This document shows positions 22,901 to 34,900 of a DNA stretch of 64,000 nucleotides, piece by piece (within the stretch, counting starts at the first letter, position 1; every line of letters begins with the position of its first letter). The notes below the pieces were generated by a model, which worked only from the letters and a program-made list of their open reading frames with translations, was not told the DNA's origin and did not search any database. The DNA is taken from positions 9,982,001 to 10,046,000 of the forward strand of contig JAMKCF010000020.1 in the NCBI GenBank assembly GCA_023634235.1, in the 5' to 3' direction. Position numbers and translations under genes: made by a program. This DNA comes from Pisaster brevispinus. Lineage: Eukaryota > Echinodermata > Asteroidea > Forcipulatida > Asteriidae.

Positions 22901-25900
22901 TATAAAGCTCACATATCTACTAACAAGGTACTCAAGGCGCTTGAACAAATACAAACATTTTAAGAACAGGTTGATGAAGTTTGTGAATAGTGAGATCAAT
23001 TTATATAGCACCTTAGGGGTTTACAGTTAGGTGCTGCAGGTGCATCCAGCAGCTACTGCAAGAAACACCGGGGCAAACCCCATCCCTTAGTGATAAGTGT
23101 AACTCTTTTACATGCATTACACAACACACGGGACTTATGGCTTTAAGTCTCATCCGAAGTACAAAGCAATAATGGTTAAGTGTCTTGCTTAAGGACACAA
23201 GTGCCAAGACCGGGACTCGAACCCACACTCTGCTGACAAAATCACCAGAGCTTGAGTCCGAGAACAGAGAATAAAGGATCTTTTATTGAAGTAGGTTTGC
23301 TCAATCACAAGAAAGTTTGTTGTGCACATTTTTGGGGGAAAAGACCCTAACCTCCCAAATCCTTGTATACCCTCTTTGCAGGTATGAAGGATTCAGAAGG
23401 ACTGAGGGATGTAGGCCCAAATAACAAAATTGCTTATAAATGGTTCCGACCTTCCAATCTTAGTCTAGTTATATTGGTGTGAAGTGACATACGAGAGGTA
23501 GAAATTTGAGGATTGAGGTCACCAGTCACCAGGGAGTAAGGGAGATGAAGGTTCTGAATGAATTATTTATTGATTTCCTTAATTTACCCAATGAATAACA
23601 ATTAAAAAAAAGGTTTCTATTTGTGTCCTGCTTATTACAATGAAATACAAACAATCTAGAAGTGCAAAAAATGTGTTGCACAACAAAAGTCTGACAGAAA
23701 AAAATACACGTGGCGCAAAATAAATGTGACGCAAGAAAAGCGATGCGAAACAAAAGTGCAACAGATAAAAAACATGTGACACACAAAAAAAAGGGATACA
23801 AATTTAAAAATGCAACACACGAAAAACCTGAATGAAGCTAGCACATATGGAACACCATAGTTTCTATATTCTTGTTTGTAGTGCGACTGGTCAATGGGAC
23901 CACCACCCATGAAGGCAGGGTGGAGGTGTACTTCAAGTGCCAGTGGGGAACGATCTGTGACTCCAGCTGGGGCCCCAAGGAAGCCGATGTTGTCTGCCGG
24001 CAGCTTGGCTACCCATCTGCTTCCCAGGCCTGGTCGGGTGCTTACTTTGGCCAAGGATCTATGCCGATTATCCTTAACCAAGTTGAGTGCAATGGAAACG
24101 AATCCAGTTTAGCTGAGTGTAATCATTATGACTGGTTTAACAATCAATACTGCAACCATGACCGAGATGCTGGGGTGACTTGCGAAACATCGCTCCTTTC
24201 AACTGGTAAGTGGAAACAAGTTGTATACAATTAGGTTTTCGTTTCATCTCCAAATGAAAGAGTCCTTGACGTTTGATTGACTGTAGTCACTGAAATAAGT
24301 TAAGGGAGCGTCTTAAAAGTCAGAATGAAGGAACGTGCTGGTTGGAATAAGTACTCCAACTGGCATGCAGCGAACAGTGTGTTAGATCACCCAAAAGTTC
24401 AAATGGAATGTTCATAAAGCTAACATGCATATTCTTTAATGTAGGACTGTTACCATATTTCAGCATAATGCCGCGGTCCAGCAGAAGGTTCTGGCAGTCC
24501 ACAGGATTGCGGGCTTAAGCCTACTGGCCGGGGCGTTCCTTTTCCCACTTGAATGTTCCTGACTTTTGAGAAGCTCCTTAGGTATGGTACTGGTTTTAGA
24601 ACAGTGTTTGAGGACTTTGGGTCTAGGACTAGGAATTGAGTTTGACTCTCGAGTCTCAATTTTGGTGACTCAAATTTGACTTGAGTCACATCGACAACAG
24701 ATTTTGACTCAGACTTGACTATCATGACTCGGGCTTTAAGTCCTACTCAAGACGACAAAGCAACTGTAAGTAACATGGTTATAAGGACGCAAGTACGACA
24801 CACTTTCATCACTTGGTGATGGCACCAACAAGTAAACTGTTCTATACATTTTAAACAGTGTTAGTGAGGCTTGTCAATGGATCAACCCCATACGAAGGGA
24901 GGGTGGAGCTATACCAGGAAGACGAATGGGGCACCATCTGTGGGGATAACTGGAGCTTGAACGATGCCCAAGTCGTCTGTCGACAGCTAGGCTATCCCGC
25001 TGCCACTCAGGCTTGGCAGAACTCTCACTTTGGCCAGGGTGCAGAACCGACTCTCTGGAGTAATGTTACGTGTGATGGCAATGAGTCCAGTATAGCAGAA
25101 TGTGGTTACGGTTCATGGGTGAGTCAAAGATGTACTCACCCAGGAGGTGCTGCTGTGAGGTGTGGTGAAGAGCATCACATCATAGAAGAAACTCAGACCA
25201 GTGAGTTTATTAAAATTTTCAATAAATTTTGTAGATGATAACTTTAACCCACCACTAACCCTTCAAAAATCTAACTTTATTTTGTTTGAACCTCATAGAC
25301 TATGAGCAAGAATTCTGGGGACATAGGCATTGTCAGTATGCCACCTGACCTTCTCGCGTGCAATTTCATGGCGCTCTTTGAGCACCGTGGCGATGGCTAC
25401 CAGCTCAATATCTATTATGCAAATAGCTTTTGAACATTTTTGTTCAAAACGTGGCAAGCGTTTTGAGATTTCGCAGAAAATCTGGAGCAGTTCTGATGTC
25501 CACGCAGGAAGCATAATCCGTAATTGGAATACACAATCTGAGAAACGTTTCATGCAGAAACGTTTCACAGATTGACAATCTTTTGAATCCCTTTTCCTAA
25601 AACCACATTCCTTAGGAGGGTATCGTTTCTCAAAATGTTATACATTATCAACACCTGCAGTGCTTTTTACTAATGTAGGTTTTTGTGGCCATTCAATTTT
25701 TAGAGTAATTACCGAAGGTATACCCTGGCTTTACAAAAACCATTACTCCTAATTGCAACGATGTCTCAACTTGAAACTCCTTATTGCAATGTTGTATGGA
25801 CTTGAAACTGAATGATGATTGGTTAATTGTAGCTGCCTTTTTACAGGACAGAAAATCATATCCAGTGGAAAACACGGTTTCATAGCATGTGTTATATGCT

Positions 25901-28900
25901 AGAGGTCAGACTACGCGGTGTGCGTACTTGTGTGTACATCACAGCTTGTACATCACAACATGCACACACACAACATGCACACACACACACACACAACCTT
26001 ACGGATCCGGTTTGTGGGGTACTGCTATTGTTGTTCTATTGTTCCCTTTTCTAAAGAATTCCCTTGTGGGGCCCTATTGTTCCTATTGAAATTGCCTTGT
26101 GGGGTCCATTGTTCCATTGTTAAAAGTACCCCGTAAGTTGGCATGTGTAAGGGCACACACACATGTGTAACAGCCTGCAATCGTGGACCTCCTATTGTCC
26201 CTCTTTTGTTTATACTCTAACTTTTTTAAACAGCTCCCATTGGTTTTGTACACGATTTCCAACCGTGGACCTTTCCCGAACCGTGGACCTATTGTCCTCT
26301 TTTGTTATAGGTCCCCGGTTTGAATGCGGTTACCTACTCACACACACACACAGCACATCATTATTGGAAGCGCTTCTCATGCACTATGCTTCATTATGTC
26401 GCTGTTCTAGTTTATCGTTGAAATTTGACCATCCTTTAATTTACTGTTTCATAAACAAGTGATGTATCATACAGATCTATGTATACCCGGTTTTTGGTAA
26501 CACCATAAGTATATCTACTAGCTATGTAGGTTTGTTCTTAGAGAATTAGGTCTTGCTTTTTATTCTACTGCAAAGCCTCAACAAGTATCATACAGATCTC
26601 TTTAAATTCTATTCCACAGTTCCCGTACGCCTGGTCAACGGGGCAGGCCCTCATGAGGGACGTGTGGAAGTCTTTTACAGGTGCTTCTGGGGTACATTGT
26701 CTGGTAACTTCTTGTCCATCCTAGAAGCCAATGTAATCTGTCGGCAGCTCGGCTTTCCCTCTGCCTACAGTGCTTTAAGGGCCAGTACTTTCGGCCAGGG
26801 TACAGGGCCAGTACTTTTGACTTACATGATATGCAAGGGAGATGAAACAAGCATTGATCAGTGTAGTCGAAGGGAGTGGTTCGAAAACATACGCGGGGCT
26901 TCACATTTTCATGATGTGGGAGTGATCTGCAATGAAGAACCACAACTACCCCGTAAGTATTCAGCTGTTGTTTAGAATCATATAGAAAGATCAATGGTGC
27001 ATTGTGAAATTATTTGTTAAAGCTCCTATAACCTTTCCGGATATAAAAGAAAAAACAAAAGTGAGCGAGTCATTTTGGCTAAGAGGATGTAGAAGGATTT
27101 CATTTTAAAATCATACATTTAATGGAGATTGCAATGTTCAATTTTTGTCAACTCGTGATATGAAGATAGGGCCAATGGGGCACATCTCAGTCTCAACACT
27201 TGTAATAGCTTTCTATTTAAGAGTTCTTGGTTATGTGTGTTAACTAGAATACAAAATGTACATTGTCCATAGTGTCTTGCCAACCAGGAACTGGGCTGGA
27301 TGGCCTTTTTTTTTTTGCACACAAGGTGATGCGGACTATCAATATGGAAAGAAATATAAACATTCAAAGGAGAAATGGAAATTGTTACCAATGTGTTGTT
27401 TAAAGAGGAGAGACAATTGAAATAACATTTTTACTCCATACTTAAACCCCCTTGCTTGTCTTGTTTATGTTTTTTTATTGTTTATTTATTTTTTTTTTTA
27501 TTGTTAGTATTTTTGTCTGCTGTATCTGTTGTTTGTTGCTCATTTGCTTGTTTTCTCTTTTGTTTGTATGGTTTGTCAGTTTTTGGAGACCAACCAGATA
27601 GTAGTTATAGTCAGGTCAATGCTCTCACGGTTTACTTGCATGCTGTCTTTGTTTTTCGCATTGTCCTCGTATAATTTCCTTGTGGCATTTTTTTGTGTCT
27701 GATAATGTCTTTGTATGAATATTTAACCACTTACTGCCGGAAATTTCAAAACTTTTCTGTGCTCAGCAATGAGAATATTTAACGTAATTTTTGGAAGATT
27801 TTTTAGTTCTCTGAGAATATCGTTGTCACAATGAAACCATGACAACCAAGTGTAGACCATACCTGTAAGGACTAATATCTTTGATAACACGTTTAATAAC
27901 AGAGCCTGGACAGAGCCTGCAGGCACAATTTGTACACCTGTCATTGGACAAAAACAAAATGTCATAATTTTGGGATGTAGCATCGTCTGATTTTTATCAA
28001 CTTTTGATATGAAAAAAGGGGCACATTTCAAAACTTGTTCAGCTGTTGTACTTTTATAAGCAGGCATGCAACTCTTCCGCGTTTCCGCGGATTTCCGCGT
28101 TTTTTAAAATGATCAGCGCTAAAATAAAAAAAAATCTAAAAAAAAAAGAAGAAAAAAAATTTTTGCGATGATTTTTTTTTAAAGCCTTATATATGCTTGG
28201 CAACAACAATGTACAACCACAATAATGTGAAATAAGCCTAGTACATGCTAAGAATGCACCTAAGAGCATAATAAACCTCAACATTTTCTAGGGTACCATT
28301 GTGGATCTCATGTCCCTTGGCGTTTTGGCTGCCTCGCTCCGCGCTTGCGTTGTGCCTTTGAAAATTTCCTCTTTTTTTTTCATCGGGCAGTTGCATGCCT
28401 GTATAAGTCTTGAATTTACTTGGAAAATTTATTACACAAAATGTAAAATTTCCTATATGACCTGTGCAGTATCTCGCCTGCTAAGAAAAGCCCAGAATGT
28501 ATACAAGCCCACTCTTTTTGTAAACAAATGTCACATGGTCTACAGACAATTACGCATTAAGCCACACTGATAATTGGCTGGAATGCTGGGATTACTATTG
28601 TATAACTTCCTTGCTGTTTATGATGCTGGCAGCCTAACAATTTTGTACTCATTTGTACAACAAAGACAAAGGTCTGGAATCTGGGATTACACAATAATGC
28701 CCATTGAAAGGGAGATTGATTTGGAGCATGAAATTCCAGTTCCTGTTGTCCATCTTTGTAACAGGGCAAAGGAAGCATAACAGGGTGGGTGTGCACTGTG
28801 CAAGCTATACATGTTCACAATAGAATGCACAATAAAACCCCGTAGTTTTTTTGTTCGTAATGTGCTTCCATTTGAGTGTACAAAACCAAATTTCTCATTG

Positions 28901-31900
28901 TATACACAAGTTCCAGCAGTAAGGTTAAGTATGTTATCTAGTGCAATTGCATTTAATTATATATGTAAATATTTTTGATGCAATTTTGTTTTGTTTTCTT
29001 GTACCTTGTTTTTAATCCTCAAATTAATAAATGATTTGACCCATCTCACAAACATATCTTTTGGTGTGTTACAAATTGTATGCCATTTTTAGCATACTTT
29101 CCTTGAAGTCATTTCTGGTAATTTGACAAATTATAGCGAATTTAACTTTCCATTTTTTAGCGCCAGTCCGAATCGTGAATGGGAACACCCCTGATGAAGG
29201 TAGAGTAGAGATATACCACCAGTGCTACTGGGGTACCATTTGTAGTAGGAGATGGACACTGCAAGATGCTGATGTCATCTGCAGGCAGTTGGGCTACCCT
29301 TCTGCCACCCATGCTTGGGGGAAGGATCAATTTGGGAGAGGCACAGGGCTGCTTTTGCTGAGTATTAAGGCCTGTAATGGAAGCGAATCAAATATCATAC
29401 ATTGCAGCCATTGGGGTTGGATGACTGACATCTGTAGTCACAACAATGATGTTGGAGTGACCTGCAGTAAGAGGATTGGACTGAATTCACCCTCACAAGG
29501 TGAGTAACAATGTCATCTTTTTTGTCATGAGTAGTATCCAGTCTTATATCCTTGAGTCAAAGCCCTCAGTGTCGAGTTTGATCTAGCCCTCATGACGAGT
29601 CCATAATTGAGACCTAATGTCGAGTGCAACTCCTCAGTGTCTAGATCGATTGAGTCCTCATGTTGAGTCCATCTCCTCAGTGTTGAGTTTGATCAAGTCC
29701 TCATGTTGAGTCCATCTCCTCAGTGTTGAGTCTGATCAAGTCCTCATGTTGAGTCCATCTCCTCAGTGTTGAGTCTGATCAAGTCCTCATGTTGAGTCCA
29801 TCTCCTCAGTGTAGAGTCTGATCAAGTCCTCATGTTGAGTCCAACTCCTCAGTGTTGAGTCTGATCAAGTCCTCATGTTGAGTCCATCTCCTCAGTGTTG
29901 AGTCTGATCAAGTCCTCATGTTGAGTCCATCTCCTCAGTGTAGAGTCTGATCAAGTCCTCATGTTGAGTCCATCTCCTCAGTGTAGAGTCTGATCAAGTC
30001 CTCATGTTGAGTCCATCTCCTCAGTGTTGAGTCTGATCAAGTCCTCATGTTGAGTCCATCTCCTCAGTGTTGAGTCTGATCAAGTCCTCATGTTGAGTCC
30101 AACTCCTCAGTGTTGAGTCTGATCAAGTCCTCATGTTGAGTCCATCTCCTCAGTGTTGAGTCTGATCAAGTCCTCATGTTGAGTCCATCTCCTCAGTGTA
30201 GAGTCTGATCAAGTCCTCATGTTGAGTCCATCTCCTCAGTGTAGAGTCTGATCAAGTCCTCATGTTGAGTCCATCTCCTCAGTGTTGAGTCTGATCAAGT
30301 CCTCATGTTGAGTCCATCTCCTCAGTGTTGAGTCTGATCAAGTCCTCATGTTGAGTCCAACTCCTCAGTGTTGAGTTTGATCAAGTCCTCATGTTGAGTC
30401 CAACTCCTCAGTGTTGAGTCTGATCAAGTCCTCATGTTGAGTCCAACTCCTCAGTGTTGAGTCTGATCAAGTCCTCATGTTGAGTCCATCTCCTCAGTGT
30501 TGAGTCTGATCAAGTCCTCATGTTGAGTCCAACTCCTCAGTGTTGAGTCTGATCAAGTCCTCATGTTGAGTCCATCTCCTCAGTGTTGAGTCTGATCAAG
30601 TCCTCATGTTGAGTCCAACTCCTCAGTGTTGAGTCTGATCAAGTCCTCATGTTGAGCCCATCTCCTCAGTGTTGAGTCTGATCAAGTCCTCATGTTGAGT
30701 CCAACTCCTCAGTGTTGAGTCTGATCAAGTCCTCATGTTGAGTTCATCTCCTCAGTGTTGAGTCTGATCAAGTCCTCATGTTGAGTCCAACTCCTCAGTG
30801 TTGAGTCTGATCAAGTCCTCATGTTGAGTCCATCTCCTCAGTGTTGAGTCTGATCAAGTCCTCATGTTGAGTCCAACTCCTCAGTGTTGAGTCTGATCAA
30901 GTCCTCATGTTGAGTCCATCTCCTCAGTGTTGAGTCTGATCAAGTCCTCATGTTGAGTCCATCTCCTCAGTGTTGAGTCTGATCAAGTCCTCATGTTGAG
31001 TCCATCTCCTCAGTGTTGACTGATCAAGTCCTCATGTTGAGTCCATCTCCTCAGTGTTGACTGATCAAGTCCTCATGTTGAGTCCATCTCCTCAGTGTTG
31101 AGTCTGATCAAGTCCTCATGTTGAGTCCAACTCCTCAGTGTTGAGTCTGATCAAGTCCTCATGTTGAGTCCATCTCCTCAGTGTTGAGTCGACTTGAATC
31201 CTTATGTTGAGTCCCAGTTCTCAGTGACGAGTCTAATTCTAAGTGTCAAGTGGGAACTCCTCAATGTGAGTCCAATCAAGTTCTCATGTCGAGTTCCAGT
31301 CCTCAGTGTTAAGTTTTGATCAAGTCCTCACATCGAGGCACAATCTTCAGTGTCAAGTTCGATTAAATCTTCACGTTGAGGCCCAATTCTCAGTGATGAT
31401 TCCAATTGGCTCTTGGTTTGAGTCTGAATCCTCAGTGTCAAGATTGATTGAGTCCTCATGCCAAGTCCTAATTCTCAGTGTTGAGTCTGATCAAGTCACC
31501 ATGTTGAGTACTAATCCTAAGTGTTGAGTGCGATTGAATTTTCACGTTGAGGCCCAATCCTCAGTGACAATCAGTCCAATCAATTCCTTAGTTCAAGTAC
31601 CGGTACGAATCCTCAGTGTTGAGTCTGATAAAGTCCCATGTGGAGTAGGAATCCCGATCCTCAGTGTCAATTTCGATCTAGTCCTCACACCTTGTCCTAA
31701 TCTTTAGTGTTGATTCCTTAGTTCTAGTATGAATCCTCAGTGTTGAGTCTGATAAAGTCCCATGTGGAGTAGGAATCCTCAGTGTCGATTTTGATCTAGG
31801 CGTCACACCTTGTCCTAATCCTCAGTGTTGAGTCTGAGTGAAGTACCCATATCAAGTATGAATCCTGAGTCATTTTAAAGGGACACACCGGCTTACTGTT

Positions 31901-34900
31901 TACCTAATATTGTGATGTGGAATGACAGACAACAATTATTAAATGGTTGTTGTAAAAAAAAAATCATCAAAATATCACGTAATTAACGAAAAATGTGAAA
32001 AAAACAAAAACGCGGTCAAAGGTCAGCTTATACGCTTTTCCAGCCGTTGCAACTGTCAAATTTACGTGAAGGCAATGATGCGCGATGTTGTAAGTAGACT
32101 GGTGCTCTGTTTATGTATCAATTATAACAATGGCGAGGCATGAGGATACAGACTTCATATCCATCAAGCACAAATTCACGTGTAAATAAAAAAACAGACA
32201 TGAACCACTGATCTCTATACTGTCAGTATAATCATCTTTTTCTACCTCCATGGTATAATAGAGATCAGTGACATAAACGGACGTCAGTCCATAGAGCAAG
32301 GTTCCTTGCTCTATGGTCAGTCCTAGTCGAAGTCCGCTCGCGGTCGTAACCAATAACTGTTTCGGTTGAACTTGCCATTGAAACAGTTATTGGTTACGAT
32401 AAATCACGTGACCTTCGTTTTTTGAAAAATGCTCAAAAACGGCAAAATTTGATGGTTTCTTTTAGGATCCGTTCTTCTCCATTCCTGGAAGACCTTTGAA
32501 GGCATATGTTAGCCTATTTTGTAGCCCAAATAGCCCAACGAAGCTGGTGTGCCCCTTTAATTGGGTCTAGTTTGAGAATGGTCACAATTGAAAAGTGTCA
32601 CAAGTCAATAAAGTTCTAAAATATTTTGAACACAATTAAAAATTTAAATGGAAAATCAATACTGGAAATGTGGGCTTAAATTTACTTAAATTTACTTTAA
32701 TCAGTTCTGACCAAATTATAAACTTTTTGTTTAATTTGTGGTTTTCATCAGTCCCGTAAAGGCTGGTTGGAATGTTAATCAAGCCCCTGTAGGCTCAAAA
32801 ATCAGACAAACAAAATTGCAAGAGATTGTTAGGTTGCCACTAGTGTATAAGAAGTAATCCCAAGATTCCAGTGTGCCGATTATTGGCTGTGGCTTATGGC
32901 CAAGGGTTTGGCCAATTCACAGTGAACAAGAACAATAGATTAAGCGCTCCTGGTGCATTTTATGAGAACATTTGTTGTCTTTATTTGGTTTAGTCATGGT
33001 TTCATGTTTTGCAGTACGCCTTGTCAATGGAACAAGCCCTTACGAAGGCAGACTGGAGGTGTATTACAAAGACCAATGGGGTGCAGTTTGCAATAAAGGA
33101 TGGAGCATCCTTGAGTCCAGTGTCATCTGCCGCCAGCTTCACTACCCTCCTGCAACTCAGGCGTGGCAGGGATCTCACTTCGGACAGGGACAGGGACGGA
33201 TACTCCTAGACAATGTAACATGCATTGGAAATGAAACTAGCATTGATCAGTGTTATTACAGTGACTGGTCCACTGATAACTGCAGTAATAGTGAGGAAGT
33301 TGGTGTAACCTGCGGGGAAGGATCCAAGGCTTCAGAACTTCATAACATCTTAAGTCATGCGAGTCCATCACATGGTAGGTTTAAAACAAATTAATGGTTC
33401 GAATATAAAAGTATGACAATTTGGAGTGCCTCTATGCCTCTATTTGTTCCCTTTGTAAAAGCTGTCCTCCAGATGTGCAGTTATTTGTAAAGCTTTCAGT
33501 GACTCAAATTATAGAAACATTGCTGTTAAATTTAACAAAGGGCTATACCATTGGTAAATAAATAGGTAATACACTTCTGCGCCCATTTGTTGCACACTCA
33601 GAATTTTGTGCCTGGTCAGGTTTTATAGTTGGCATATGATAGTGTTTAATTATTGCCCTCGGTTGGCAAAGCAACCAAAGGGGCATACTGTATCGGACAT
33701 GTCTGTGTTAAAGCGTTACACACAAAGTGTGGACCTGAGAACAAAAGTCCACTTAACGTAGGGACTTGAAACACCATGTGGACTTACACACGTCCACACA
33801 GTGTTTTTTACAGTGTTGAAATTTATTTATTTTTCTTGATAATAATAATAATAATAATAATAATAACGGCTTCTTATATAGCGCTCATATCCGCCACTCA
33901 GTGACGCTCAAGGCACTTCAACATTAAGTATTTTCCTGCAAGGTATGTGGGGCTTCGTTTGAAGTATGAGACCTATTCCTTTACATAACACCATGTAATG
34001 GTTTACAAGGTGCTGTGGCGCAATTTTCGATAAGTGCACTGGGTCCTTTTACGTGTGTTACACAACACACGGGATCAACGGCTTTTCGTCCCATCCGAAG
34101 GACGAAGCAATAATGGTTAAGTGTCTTGCTTAAGGACACAAGTGTCACGACCGGGACTCGAACCCACACTCTGCTGAGTCGGAAACACCAGAGCTTGAGT
34201 CTGGTGCTCTTATCCGCTCGGCCAAGAGAAAGGAATGTTCACAGAGTGTATGCAACAAAGAGCTGTGTGTTTGTGATGGGTAGGTATACACATTAAAACC
34301 AGGGACTTATAACAAAAGAAGACAATAGGGTCCCTTGTTGGGTGAAGGTCCCCAGTTGGAAGGTGTGTAAACAAACAAATGGGAGCTGTTGCCAAAAAGT
34401 TGACAAACAAAAGAGGGACAATAGGAGGTCTCTGATTGCAGATGTTTGATTGCTGCATATCAAGTGTGGATCCGAGAACAAAAGAGGTTGACATAATGTA
34501 GGGACTTGAAACACCATGTGGACTTAAGCCACGTTCGCATTGGACTTAAAATGGTAAACTTACCGCCGCAAATTGTTAACTTACCGACATTAAGTCCAAG
34601 TGCGAACAGCCGGTAACTTACCGGGGTGGTAAATTACCGCCACAGCGCTGTTAACTTAACAGGCCGATTCGAGTCGCGGTAACTTAACAATGTTAACTTA
34701 ACAGGGACAAGAAGTCCAATGCGAACGCACCAGCCGGTAACTTAACGGTCAGGGAGGGCACCCTCTCAAAATCTAATTTGTCAACCTACGCGGCGTCCCT
34801 GGTAAGTTACCGGACACAAATTAATCGAAGTGCGAACAGCTGTTAACTTACCGGGCCGGTAAGTTAACTTACCGGCCCGGTAAGTTACCAGACCCAAAAG

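Noticed and set aside
25293..25568. Minus ORF with Leu/Arg-rich helix, possibly a Harbinger transposase start
   Set aside because: Only a vague resemblance in KERHEIAREKVRWH; no catalytic motif nearby and no element ends found.
29570..31860. CRISPR-like regular array
   Set aside because: Units are contiguous 43-bp tandem repeats with no unique spacers, in a eukaryotic intron.
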